From assembly GCA_014529385.2 (NCBI GenBank), contig CM043942.1:109197141-109261140 (forward strand): a stretch of DNA of 64,000 nucleotides. The letters run 5' to 3'. Positions 34,606 to 44,350 of this stretch are shown piece after piece. The notes under the pieces are model-generated. The model was not told where the DNA came from. It made no database searches and saw only the letters and a program-made list of their open reading frames with translations. The DNA is from Adiantum capillus-veneris (Eukaryota; Streptophyta; Polypodiopsida; Polypodiales; Pteridaceae). Made by a program: the position numbers and the translations under genes. Within the stretch, counting starts at the first letter, position 1. Every line of letters starts with the position of its first letter.

Positions 34606-37091
34606 AGCGGGATTGCAGTGGTACAGAAAGAAAAAGGGTCTTGCTTGATCCAAAAATAGGTGAAACTTTCTCGATGAGCTCCTTGGTAACAAGGAATGGA
34701 TCAGTATGTTTTACAAAACTTGAAGATTTGAAGAGATATGAGAGGCAATATGTGCATAATGTACAAATAGGCATGAAAAAGAGTGGGTTGCTAAAGCCTA
34801 CTGAAAATGTTTTGGGTTTGTGTGAACAAGTTTCTTTTGTAGATACTATGGGTGAGCTTGATGCTATAATGAGGTCTAGTTTGCATCTTGAAAATGAAGT
34901 TGTGGAAGTTTGCTCTATGGAAATGTATCAAGTAATAGAAGCCTTTAAAGAAAGCCAAACAGTTGGCCCAAAAGTCCATGTTGAAACTAAATACAAAAGT
35001 GTAGCAAAGAAGGTGAAACCAGTAGCTTCACCCTTACCACCCAACAACAGGGAAAATATTGAACATGCTTCTTTACAACCAAGTTTGCCGAATCCTAAAA
35101 AGATCGGGCATACCTTCACAAAGGAGTCCTTTCAAGAGTTGCAGATTGGTTGCGAGGAGTTTCTAACACAAGAAGAGACAAAGTGCTTCAAAGAAATGCT
35201 TTCAAAGCATGGTAAGGCTTTTGCATTTGAGCCACATGAGATAGGATGTGTTGATCCTTATATTGTAGCTCCTATGGTAATTTTCACAATACCTCATGTG
35301 CCTTGGAATCTGCGGCCTATTCCGGTTCCAAAGGCTCATTTGCCAAAGTTAGTAGATCTACTGAATGAGAAAATCAAAATGGGAATCTTGGAGCCTTCTT
35401 GTGCTCCATACTCAAACAGGTGGTTCACAATCCCAAAGAAGAATGGTTCTCTACGCTTCATCCAAGATATGCAACCAGTGAACAAGGTGACAATTAGAAA
35501 TGTAGGTACAGGTCCAATTGTGGATGAATTTGCAGAGGCATTTGCAGGGAGGGCAATCTACTCAATGGGGGATCTCTATTCAGGGTATGATCAATTTCAG
35601 CTTGCAATCGAAAGCAGAGACTTGACAACCATGAGGACACCTTTGGGTCTGGTAAGGATGTGTACCTTGCCACAGGGAGCAACCAACTCGGTTGCACATA
35701 TGATGAATGGGATGAATAAGGTCTTACGTGACTTTATTCCTCAAATCACAATGCCTTTCATTGATGATTTGCCTATCAAAGGATGTGAAGAAAGTGACAA
35801 AGATGAAGCTTTGGATCTCAAGGGATGTCGCAGGTTTGTGGTAAATCACATAAATGATTGTGATAAAATTTTGTCTAGGTTGGAAGAAGTGAATCTTACA
35901 TTGTCAGGGAAAAAGTCTATGTTTGGTGTCAAAGAAGTGCTCATTGTGGGGCACATGTGCGGGCCATATGGTAGGAAACCTTGTCCATCAAAGGTAGATG
36001 CCATCCAAAGAATGAAAGAAACATGCACTAGCATCACTGAGGTTAGAAGGTTTCTGGGAGCATGTGTCTTCTATGTTATTTGGATTCCACATTATGCACA
36101 TGTAGCTGATCCTCTTTATCAGCTGCTTAGAAAGAATCAAAAGTTTAAATGGACAGAAGCACATGTAAAATCCATGAAAAAGCTAAAGGAGTTACTCCAG
36201 TCAGCATTGACTTTGAGAAAGGTAGACTATGAGTGTCAAAGGCCAGTGATTGTGACAGTAGATACCAGTCCTACAGGGATTGGATGGGCAATAGGGCAAG
36301 ATGACAAAGAAGGACACAGGTATGTGGTAAGATTTGGAGCAAAGGTACTAAGTGCTCACCAAAGAAACTATCCACAGATAAAGAGAGAGTTATGGGGTAT
36401 GGTTACAGCCTTGAAAAGTGGGAAAGAGTACCTAATTGGTGCATGTGTGGTTGTAGAAACAGATTGTCTACCACTTCTTGGGATGATTACAAGCTGCTCA
36501 ACACCAGACATTGCTATGTTGCGGTGGATTGCCTACATTAAGTCCTTAAATCCCGAGTTTAAGCACATTGCAGGTAAAGACAATACAGTGGCAGATATGC
36601 TATCAAGGGCAAGGTATGAAGATGAGTCACAAATGATTGATGAGGGAGATGATGTAGGCACAAAATTCTATTCTATCTCTCATGTGAAAGGTAACAATGT
36701 CTGCATGACTAATTCATTTGAATTGTTCTTGAAATATCTTTATGAAGGTGATTGGCTTTCTATTGGAAGGTACTTGAGTAATCTAACAAAACAGGATGAT
36801 TGGTCTGAACAAGAATTCAAGAGGATACGCAGGAAAGCATATGGGTACTTGTGGAAGCATCCTAAACAAAAGGGTGCTACACCACAACGGGTTATATGTA
36901 AAAAAGAGACTCAAGTAAAGCTCATGCAAGAGTTTCATGAGAGTCTATGGGCTGGACACAGGGGTGTGTGGGCAACCTTCTCCAAGTTGAAAGAAAAATA
37001 CTGGTGGAAGGGTATGCATAAAGATGTATCTCAGTTTGTAGAGTCATGTGTAACTTGTCAAATGTATTCAAATGTTCGACATATCCACTAG
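34572..37091 (+). CDS. Pol: reverse transcriptase, RNase H and integrase zinc domain
   Basis: About 840 codons are open in the -1 frame from gag. A linker (~1-200) is followed by RT: GILEPSCAPYSNRWF, KKNGSLRFIQDMQ, YSMGDLYSGYDQFQL (first Asp), LPQGATNSVAHMMNG and MPFIDDLPIKG (YxDD position FIDD). Then come the RT connection (GHMCGPYGRKPCPSKV, RRFLGACVFYVIW), RNase H (VTVDTSPTGIGWAIGQ, QIKRELWGMVTALK, VVETDCLPLLG, DNTVADMLSRA) and the HHCC zinc domain (FHESLWAGHRGVW ... CVTCQ). There are no internal stops. FIDDLPIKG differs from the FVDDILV/YS usual in plant gypsy elements. The frame ends at 37091 by a one-base shift before the integrase core. Confidence 0.85.
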   Translation, partial: RNDGFLPSTIVKRDCSGTERKRVLLDPKIGETFSMSSLVTRNGSVCFTKLEDLKRYERQYVHNVQIGMKKSGLLKPTENVLGLCEQVSFVDTMGELDAIMRSSLHLENEVVEVCSMEMYQVIEAFKESQTVGPKVHVETKYKSVAKKVKPVASPLPPNNRENIEHASLQPSLPNPKKIGHTFTKESFQELQIGCEEFLTQEETKCFKEMLSKHGKAFAFEPHEIGCVDPYIVAPMVIFTIPHVPWNLRPIPVPKAHLPKLVDLLNEKIKMGILEPSCAPYSNRWFTIPKKNGSLRFIQDMQPVNKVTIRNVGTGPIVDEFAEAFAGRAIYSMGDLYSGYDQFQLAIESRDLTTMRTPLGLVRMCTLPQGATNSVAHMMNGMNKVLRDFIPQITMPFIDDLPIKGCEESDKDEALDLKGCRRFVVNHINDCDKILSRLEEVNLTLSGKKSMFGVKEVLIVGHMCGPYGRKPCPSKVDAIQRMKETCTSITEVRRFLGACVFYVIWIPHYAHVADPLYQLLRKNQKFKWTEAHVKSMKKLKELLQSALTLRKVDYECQRPVIVTVDTSPTGIGWAIGQDDKEGHRYVVRFGAKVLSAHQRNYPQIKRELWGMVTALKSGKEYLIGACVVVETDCLPLLGMITSCSTPDIAMLRWIAYIKSLNPEFKHIAGKDNTVADMLSRARYEDESQMIDEGDDVGTKFYSISHVKGNNVCMTNSFELFLKYLYEGDWLSIGRYLSNLTKQDDWSEQEFKRIRRKAYGYLWKHPKQKGATPQRVICKKETQVKLMQEFHESLWAGHRGVWATFSKLKEKYWWKGMHKDVSQFVESCVTCQMYSNVRHIH
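34581..34624 (+). promoter_or_regulatory. -1 ribosomal frameshift signal between gag-protease and pol
   Basis: The slippery heptamer G-GGT-TTT (34581-34587) is in the gag reading frame. After a 6-base spacer a 9-bp stem (34594-34602 with 34616-34624, one G-U pair) closes a 13-nt loop holding the gag stop TAA (34603-34605). The pol frame is open from 34572, after an upstream TAG at 34569, and is the -1 frame relative to gag. The 34-base overlap of the two frames contains exactly this signal. Confidence 0.8.
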
Positions 37092-38092
37092 CCATGCACT
37101 ATAAATGGGTTGTGGATCTAGTCACGATGCCTTTAGGACTCTGGCAGATGAGATACTTGGTTCTTGCACGAGAGGACCTAACTAACCAGGTTGAAGGAAG
37201 AGCATTAAGAGCTAAGACCACAGAAGCTGTGTGCAAATTCCTTCTTGATGAGGTGATTTGCCGTTATGGTTGTGTGGGAAAAATCACTGCAGATCGAGGT
37301 GAACTGGATGCCGAAGAAGCAAGGGAGTTCTTTTCTAGATTAGGGATCAAGCTTTCTCTTACTACAGCTTACAACCCTGAAGGCAATGGAAAGAGTGAAA
37401 GAGGGCATCCTCCTATCATCAAAGCTTTGGCCAAGGCTTGCGAGGGAAGAGTTGGTGAGTGGCCAAAATTGCTACCATATGCTTTATGGGCTGATCGTAC
37501 AACACATAGCTCAGTAACTGGCTACATGCCTGCGGAGCTAATGCATGGTCAAAAGCCAGTGATGCCGATTGAGGATACAATTCCCACATGGAATGTACTA
37601 CCTTGGCAAGAGGGGCTTAGTAGGGAAGATCTCCTTGCACTGCATATAAGGCAGCTAGAGAGAAGACCTGGAGACATTGAAGCTGCAAAAGAACGACTCA
37701 AAAATTCAAGGTTGAAAAACAAGGACTATTTTGATAAGCGACATCGACTCAGGAGCAAAGCAATTGACAAAGGTGACTGGGTTTTAGTGTATGATAGTAG
37801 CCTTGATAACCAGCACACAGTCATGCGTAAGTTCTCAAAAAGATGGTTTGGACCGTATGTTGTAAAGCATGTGCATGAAAATACTACTTACAGCTTGTCT
37901 GAACTAGATGGTACAGAAGTAAAGATTTCCATTGCAGGAAAAAGGATTAAAATGTTTAAGAGAAGAGGAGATAATGATCTAGAAGATATTGATGAGGAAG
38001 AAGAGAAAAACACAGGTGAAGATCAAAGTGAACATGAAGCTCTGGAATCATCCAGTGAAGAAGAAGACAAGGAAGATGTACAACAGGTCTAA
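37046..38092 (+). CDS. Integrase core and C-terminal domain
   Basis: The frame follows the pol frame with a 46-base overlap and a one-base shift at CATATCCACTAGCC. The DDE residues are visible: KWVVDLVTMP (D), KITADRGELDAEEA (D) and NPEGNGKSERGHPP (E). The C-terminal part has GDWVLVYDSSLDN and KRWFGPYVVKHV, a GPY/F-type module, and ends in a long acidic tail (EDIDEEEEKN, SSSEEEDKED) instead of a chromodomain. Only the single shift prevents fusion with pol, so the copy is close to functional. The polypurine tract lies 47 bp after the stop. Confidence 0.8.
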   Translation: MCNLSNVFKCSTYPLAMHYKWVVDLVTMPLGLWQMRYLVLAREDLTNQVEGRALRAKTTEAVCKFLLDEVICRYGCVGKITADRGELDAEEAREFFSRLGIKLSLTTAYNPEGNGKSERGHPPIIKALAKACEGRVGEWPKLLPYALWADRTTHSSVTGYMPAELMHGQKPVMPIEDTIPTWNVLPWQEGLSREDLLALHIRQLERRPGDIEAAKERLKNSRLKNKDYFDKRHRLRSKAIDKGDWVLVYDSSLDNQHTVMRKFSKRWFGPYVVKHVHENTTYSLSELDGTEVKISIAGKRIKMFKRRGDNDLEDIDEEEEKNTGEDQSEHEALESSSEEEDKEDVQQV

Positions 38093-38138
38093 TCTTACAA
38101 AGAGACAATGTGGCACATACCGGAGGATGTGCAGGTTT

Positions 38139-38150
38139 AGAGGGGGTGGA
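38139..38150 (+). other. Polypurine tract of the plus-strand gypsy element
   Basis: AGAGGGGGTGGA directly precedes TGTCGTGC, the 3' LTR start. Confidence 0.75.
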
Positions 38151-38975
38151 TGTCGTGCTGTGACACGTACATAGTGGGAGCGCATGCTACAAGATCTATC
38201 TTGTATTTTTTTAGATACATAATTATATTTCCTATAGTGTACATATGCATATTTAAGTATAATAATAAGCCTTCTATCTCATCCTATTATTTTTCTCAAG
38301 GGTAACATATCCTTACTTTACCATCAGAAAATACTATGGGAAAAGCATCAATAGCTCCGCCTCTTTAACTTGGGGCAAAAAGCATTGATTCTTTATTTCT
38401 ACTATTTCATTATCATCTCACACCCTAGCTAGATCCTATATCTAGGGTAAACTCCAATATATATATATTCTATGTATTTTTTATACTTTTCTTATATTTC
38501 TTTTTAAATAGCTACTAGGAGAGAATCAAATCCTACTGGGACACTAGGTGGCATGATTTCAAAGATACACTTATTTTAATGCATTATTGCAAGCATGATT
38601 ACAAAACTTTGTCAAGGAGCAATGTCATGCTTTCATATGGCATGAGGTGTCCTTTGGAATTAAATGAAAGTCTAGGCTAAGGGGACCACGGGAAGACTTT
38701 TGCTGCCAGAAATGGACCCTATTTTGATGAATTTTTTACACAAGGCTCCAATCCAAATTGGAGAATGATTTTGAAATGAAAATCGTAGCTAATGAGCTGA
38801 AGTTTCTGCCCATATTTTTACTTTTTTATTTGGAGCCACTGTTGAGGAGATATGATCAAAATACTGGACCCCAGTCTGCCCACATCATGCAGGGACAGCT
38901 CATTTCCAACTTTTCCAATTTCTGTTCACACTGGCTCCTCTCTTCTTTTGTAAACCCTTGTGGGTTCCCTTCACC

Positions 38976-38984
38976 TATAAAAGG
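38976..38984 (+). promoter_or_regulatory. TATA box in the 3' LTR
   Basis: TATAAAAGG in CACCTATAAAAGGGGACC, about 830 bp into the LTR, is the likely retroelement promoter. Confidence 0.5.
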
Positions 38985-39544
38985 GGACCTCTTCTTCCTT
39001 GGAAGGAACTCAAGCATTTAAGCCATTGATGAGAGGAATTCATGAGGGAGTGAGTAGTAACGCCTGATTGTACTTAGCCATTAACATAAGCCCAAGCCTA
39101 CAATTTTTCCTAGAGGGAGACTAGCCATTCTTGCAACAAGCTAACCTTGGAAGATCAACTCTAATCAAAGAAGGTCTTGCACTTGGTGTATCAATCAAAG
39201 TGGAATTATCCACTCTTCTTCTCTCTCCATCAATAATGGTGCCAAAGGGTTTGTCAAGTAAGATGTGTTCTACATTGATGTTTTCTTGATTTCTTGTTGT
39301 TTTCATTTTCATCTCTAATTCAAAATATATATATATATATATGTATCTAATCTCATCTCCTTAACCAAACCTATCTCTCTCACCCTTAGTAATTCATCCT
39401 CTCTACGAATTTTAGGTTCTCCTTGCTATAGGTACATCTCTCCCCACAGTATCCTTATTGCCTACGGGCAAGAATAGGGCTTGGGAGGGAAACTTCTCAT
39501 CTCTTCACTTCTCTCATATCTTCATTTCTCACATACTATCCTAG

Positions 39545-39763
39545 ATGAATAACCCACATGATGATCATTTCTATCGCTTTCACTCTGTACAATCTATTAG
39601 AATTAACGTATGGAATAGCCGTAAAATACACTTTCAACAATGTATAGTGTTTCTCTTTGGCCCTGAAAGGCTCAATGAAATACTTCTATCACCGGATCCC
39701 ATCATACTACCTCTCATAGACTATAATTTTTCTTTTGATGTAAGCGTAGTTATCTTGCTATGA
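39545..39763 (+). CDS. Small conserved peptide ORF (copy 2)
   Basis: A 72-codon ORF with its own ATG contains SIRINVWNSRKIHFQQCIVF, LFGPERLNEILLSPDPIILP and SFDVSVVILL at the C-terminus. It matches copy 1 (23206-23406) in order and spacing, including QQCIVF-x-FGP and the SFDV end. Its stop overlaps the ATG of copy 3 (ATGA). Function unknown; similarity among three copies at two loci argues against a chance frame. Confidence 0.5.
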   Translation: MNNPHDDHFYRFHSVQSIRINVWNSRKIHFQQCIVFLFGPERLNEILLSPDPIILPLIDYNFSFDVSVVILL

Positions 39764-39972
39764 ACCAAGAGGATTTGTACACACAATTAATCCCAATCAC
39801 TAGACAAAATATATATATTATGGTAAGCACAAAACTACAATTCCAAAGAACAATTTGTAGCCTATTTGGTCAGCCAAGATTGAATGCCATTAACTCATCC
39901 ATTAACCCTTTCATATTACCCATGATACAATATGACCATAGCCTTGATGTTTTCATCTTCGTATTGTTTTGA
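39760..39972 (+). CDS. Small conserved peptide ORF (copy 3)
   Basis: A 70-codon ORF starts in the ATGA overlap with copy 2 and is its diverged tandem duplicate: KLQFQRTICSLFGQPRLNAI, PFILPMIQYDHSLDVFIFVL. The ...ILP-M-Y-SLDV-F-VL ending is retained. This is a tandem pair coupled by overlapping stop and start, a layout uncommon in plant LTR sequence. Confidence 0.45.
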   Translation: MNQEDLYTQLIPITRQNIYIMVSTKLQFQRTICSLFGQPRLNAINSSINPFILPMIQYDHSLDVFIFVLF

Positions 39973-40383
39973 CATTCTCTTTTGCGTTCTTTCTTTGTGT
40001 GTGTGAATGCAAGAGAGAAAGAGTGAGTCTTCTTTGATTGCACTTCTTTCCAAACCCTAGTCTTCATGGCATCTATGGTTTAACTCCTTCATATAGTTTT
40101 TGTTGAGTTCTCTCACAAACTCTCACAGCCATAAGCCCGGTGCTTTCCTGGCAAGACCGCAAATTTCTCGACAACGTGAGTGCAGCAGAAGGGATTATTA
40201 AATTTTATTTTTTCTCACATTTTCACATACAGAAGGACACCATAAACTCAAATTGGGAAAAAAAATTACAGATAGAATAGAAAAAGGGTGTATTTTATTT
40301 GTCAAAAATATATAGATAAGGAGTTATAAAAATAGTCCTTGAATGCACATGATATACACAATTTATACATAGTGACCCCCGCG

Positions 40384-40990
40384 AGCTGAAAACCAAATTG
40401 TCATCAAAGAAAACCACAACACAATCTTGATGCTTTAAAAAGATGGGATTCATCATGTTTGAAGATATAGCAGGTGCATTTGCTAAACAAAAAGGCATTA
40501 CAAGGAATTCATAATGACCAAATTTTGTTCAAAAGGTAGTTTTATGAACATCACTTTTTATCATACACACTTGATGATATCCAAATTTGTCTTACTAAAA
40601 ATAGACGCATCACTTAATTTTTCAAGCAAGTCATCAATACAAGGAATAAGAAAACGATTCTTTATCATGATTTTATTAGGTACTCTATAGTTAATGCACA
40701 AATGCTAAGTATCATTTTTCTTTTGAGTAAGAGAACTGGTGCACCAAAAGATAAACTACTTGGCTTAATTAAACCATGCTTTAATAACTATTCAATCTTA
40801 CATTGAATTTCTCTTTGTTCCGTTCGTGATTTCTTTTGGCATACCAAGCACCTCGAAGTAAAGACTATGTTAAATCTTGTTTTGTTTGTCAAAAGATTAA
40901 GTCGCGCATAGGTAAGAGATTAGGTCTTTTGCAACCACTACCACTATAAGAGATAGAGGTCTTTGCCACGCAAGAAAGCTGCCTTGGGAT
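40384..40990 (-). pseudogene. Gypsy RT remnant (second part)
   Basis: On the minus strand the RT fingers and palm are readable through stops: LLKHGLIKPSSLSFGAPVLL, then [20 protein letters not shown] and [12 protein letters not shown], the FxDD catalytic motif. The frame then breaks at 40384 and resumes at 31430. This is the same decayed element as 29904-31430. Confidence 0.7.
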
Positions 40991-41418
40991 GAGAAAGAGT
41001 AGAGAGAAGAGGCGTGGGAGAAGAGAGAGACTATAGATGTTATTTTGCCTCTGATTGCCACGTAGATTGCCTTTCTTATTGCCGCGTAGATAGCTTCAGC
41101 ATTTGTCGCGAGTATAGCCTCTTTGATACTCTAGCATGAATATAATAAACCCGTTATGATACCCGTCCACATCTCTCCTTTATATAATACAAAATATAAT
41201 AAAAAGTACTTGCATGTTGTATCCTCTCTATATACTATACTTACTTACTGGCTCTCCTCAAAATAAATCCATTAAATTTTAGGATTCCCTTGGAATATTC
41301 TACCCCCCCTCCCTCCCTTCCACCCCAAAATTTCACATCAGTAGAGACTGCTCGCCTCGCCGCCCTCACCAATTGTCTACCCTGCATTCCCTTCCAACCC
41401 TCTACGGTAGCTTAGTCC

Positions 41419-41460
<42 letters not shown>

Positions 41461-41744
41461 GTGTGCATGCCTTTTCCATCCACATCCTCTCTCATCTCTC
41501 CCATAGGTACGTCCTAGCAAATTCATCCCTCTGCAAAGACCACCTCACCTCAGTTTTCCTTGTTGTTGCTCCTCGCGTCTACAAACAAACAAGCCAGAGA
41601 GACATAGAGAGAGAGAGAGAGAGAGAGAGAACAAATGTGTTACAATGTATGCTAGCAAAATATCATTAATGAAGCATTCACAAAAGCAAATGATCGACAT
41701 TAGCTACAACATCCTCATTACGATGCATTAAAACATGGCCTTAA
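40991..41744. other. Gene-free stretch with poly-C and (GA)n
   Basis: It contains a 36-base C run (41420-41455) and (GA)n at 41606-41630. No gene is seen. It may hold the 5' end of the minus-strand gypsy remnant. Confidence 0.5.
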
Positions 41745-41939
41745 TTAATCATCCACTACATCATCTTCTGCTAGTTCCATAGTCATGACGCGGTCTATGT
41801 GGAGTCCAAGTTCATCAAAATCAGCATAGGGATCAAAAAAATCATCCTCATCATCATTCTCTTCGTCTATCTCTTCATCCTCTTCTTCATCTTCCATGTA
41901 GGTTTGCTCTTCTTCATTGACATCATTCTCATTCACTTC
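41745..41939 (-). CDS. Short acidic ORF, possible last exon
   Basis: The frame encodes NEEEQTYMEDEEEDEEIDEE, then FFDPYADFDELGLHIDRVM and ends DDVVDD. It could be the acidic C-terminal exon of a minus-strand gene, or a GAA/GAT-rich simple sequence. No upstream exon could be joined with confidence; the upstream frame closes at about 41970. Confidence 0.25.
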   Translation of the reverse strand, partial: EVNENDVNEEEQTYMEDEEEDEEIDEENDDEDDFFDPYADFDELGLHIDRVMTMELAEDDVVDD

Positions 41940-42469
41940 ATCAAGCGGTCGTGTTGGAAGTTATATTTTTGCTTCATCATCATTGTTGTGTTCGTCCACA
42001 TTGGTTCCTATGTTTGCTGCGTCATCTAGTATACATCTTCCTCTTTGCGTGACTTGTATGACAAAGCAATACCTTTGTTCGTAAATACTTGGAAGATAGA
42101 TCACATTAATAGGAGAAAGCTAGACTCACTTTTGGGCCTTTCAGTTCTAGAGAGAGAGTGGCACTCGACCAATGAGGAAGAGGCTAACGTTACGTTGAAA
42201 ATCGACATTTTGGAGTCAAGATCTTTTTAAAAAAAGGGAGGAAATTTTATTTTGGTTCATCAAATTGCACAATTTCACGCTTTCAAGGCATAAATGCCGT
42301 AAGTCGTACTAACTATGTACCGAGGAATTTCAGAACTTTCATTGAAGACTCTATCTAGTACTTTGTTCCCACCCAAATATGACTTTGAGTAGCTCTACTT
42401 CCCTCTCAAAACTTCTTCCCTTTTTTATATTTACGCTAACCTTTCTGTGTATTCATTCTACTGCACACC

Positions 42470-43792
42470 ATGTCTACTTCTCGAAGGCCTAGCACTACCA
42501 TTGACTCTGTTAGCATTTTTAACAGTTATACTACAGACGATCAAGCATGGATTCCATCTCGTATAACTATCGGAAGTTGGGTTCTACTGCAAACTACGAG
42601 GAGGAAGAGGAGGCAACGCAATGATTTCGTGGAGGCTTTCAAGGGTCAAGTTAAAGAGTTTAAAGTGTGTGCACAAAGCAAGCGGGTGAAAGAGGTCCTC
42701 ATACAACATGCTTTCCAGCATGCAGACTTAAGGTTGCAAACATCTCCTCCAAGTTTTCCAAGGCATCGACCCAACTGTAAGTTATTTCAGCATCTCGCTT
42801 AGTGCATGATTATATTCGAATATTAAGTGGTGGATATCATCTTTGGTATGTTTCAGATATTCATCCATCGAATAGGACAGATTGGCAACCAGTTGAGAGT
42901 ATAGTTGGGATTTTTGATGCTTTCCATGCATTTATTGGTGAGAAAATGTACCGAGGAAGACAACACAAGGAACTTGCAGATAATGGAATTTTCTTTTATG
43001 ATATGTCATATGTGGAACCGAGAACTTCCATTGGTTGGGGTCGGGTAGCTTCTTTGTCACTTCCATCCTTTGACAGCAAGGATTGGTCCCTGCCTACTTC
43101 GCAAACTAGTGAAAGCTTCAGGAATAAGTTGTTTCAGGATATACAAAAGTCCTTCAAGTATTCAATTGCCACAAAAATAGTTCGGCTCGCACTATTTATG
43201 CCTCTTGAAGTATTTGCAGATTTTTTCTTCGATGAGCAAATAAGAACTACCGCAACAATGTTCATTTGCAAGTCTGAGAGCTGTTTGGAATTTTTAGATG
43301 ATAACTGGGATAGGAAACAATCACAGAACCAAATCTGTATTTTGCAAAAGAAGTCCATAATTTGCAAGTTCATTATAAGCTCTCAAAATTTCTTAGTATC
43401 GTTTTACTATATTAGATATCATCTTCTTAGTGTGCAGCTTATTCCACTCGACCAAGATACAGAGAACAGCCTCGAGAACAAACCTTTATCAATGGAGATC
43501 TACTTTCGAGACAGCCTACTTACTGTGATGGAGACAATGTCAAGCACAACTCTGGCACAGCTCGGGATAGATCTTACATGTGAAGAACTTCCACTTTTGC
43601 CGAAATTGTATGCATTCAGTCTCAACAATAGAAAGGTGCTTACTAAATCGATAAATTTTGATTGTCTTTAATACACTATGATTGAATCTAAATTTTTCTT
43701 CTTTTCAGATTCCAAGGCGCAAAGAGAAAACAACATTGTGCAAGGAGTCCATAACAAATACACTTCACTTAATTGCTTCCACCGGAAGCTAG
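42470..43792 (+). CDS. Unknown 389-aa protein, three exons
   Basis: Exons 42470-42776, 42857-43635 and 43709-43792 join in phase through GT-AG introns of 80 and 73 bp (donors GTAAGT and GTGCTT, acceptors TTTCAG and TTTTCAG). The start ATG follows CTGCACACC. The product begins with a Ser/Thr-rich, then basic segment (TTRRKRRQRN), has a middle part with FDAFHAFIGEKMYRG and IGWGRVASL, and ends RRKEKTTLCKE...STGS. A further small in-phase intron (43368-43430, 63 bp) is possible around a hydrophobic segment that looks translated-intron-like. I recognise no family. It is the first gene of the island that also holds a Ulp1-like peptidase and a DDE transposase, and shares their short introns. Confidence 0.6.
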
Positions 43793-44035
43793 GTCACATA
43801 CCTTGTGCACGCAAAGAACTTTGATGCCATGCAAACCATGATGTACTCTTCAAAATGACTAATGCAGAGATATTTTTTGGCGGTCAAACAATGTTTCAAA
43901 AATGTACATTTTCAATGTTTAAAAACTTTACATATTGTGTTGTTTTTGTCAATAGTAATTTGCTCCCTTTCCCAACTACTGTCCCCTCCCCCGGTTTGTG
44001 CCACTCGTCCCTTGCCCTCTGCTCCGGTTGCTCCC

Positions 44036-44350
44036 CTACCCTCTGCTCCGGTTTCTGCTACCTCTGCCTCTGGGGATGCTGGTCTCGGGCATCCTTTCGC
44101 GTCGCTCGAAATCATGGGCCTCTTCCATGGCTTCCCATGCTTCTTGCACCTGTGAAGCTTCCTGCTGTTCTTGCTCTTGCCGTCGACGTGCAACCCATTC
44201 CTCTACTTCTACGGCATCCGCATAATATTGGTGTATTGCTTCTTGCATATTTTGAACTTCTTCTTGAGTCTGATTGTGGCGTTGCGTCATTTCGTTAATG
44301 CGAGCCTCTTCGAACTCGTCAGCTCTCGCCGCTTCCTCTCTTGTGCGTCT
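44036..44350 (-). CDS. Coiled-coil, Glu/Arg-rich ORF downstream of the Ulp1-like gene
   Basis: The frame encodes a charged helix (REEAARADEFEEARINEMTQ, QEEVQNMQEAIHQYY, ARRRQEQEQQEASQ) ending in an Arg/Gly-rich tail (RGRGSRNRSRG). It directly follows the acceptor CAG at 44349 used by the last Ulp1-like intron, but the phase does not match, so it is either an alternatively spliced or frameshifted last exon of that gene, or untranslated. Plus-strand frames across it are shadows. Confidence 0.4.
   Translation of the reverse strand, partial: RRTREEAARADEFEEARINEMTQRHNQTQEEVQNMQEAIHQYYADAVEVEEWVARRRQEQEQQEASQVQEAWEAMEEAHDFERRERMPETSIPRGRGSRNRSRG

Larger units (their letters stand above)
38151..40173 (+). 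repeat. 3' LTR of the plus-strand gypsy element
   Basis: It runs from TGTCGTGCTG to TTCTCGACA (2023 bp). A TATA box lies at 38976 and (TA)n at about 39328. Only its last 155 bp match the 5' LTR. It holds two overlapping small ORFs (39545-39972) related to the peptide at 23206-23406, which suggests it captured sequence from another element. Confidence 0.65.
31437..40383. mobile_element. Insertion block splitting the gypsy RT, with GGGGGTCAC / GTGACCCCC ends
   Basis: The RT frame FFDDNLVFS on the right side (40384 upward) and FSKNEKD on the left (31430 downward) were once continuous. Between them the block begins with a G run then TCAC (31437-31453) and ends GTGACCCCC (40374-40382), an inverted repeat. 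Inside it lies the plus-strand gypsy element. The outer layer may be a separate small element into which the gypsy inserted. Confidence 0.4.

Noticed and set aside
43855-44298. 147-codon plus-strand ORF
   Set aside because: It is opposite the coiled-coil exon of the peptidase gene; its composition follows the complementary strand.
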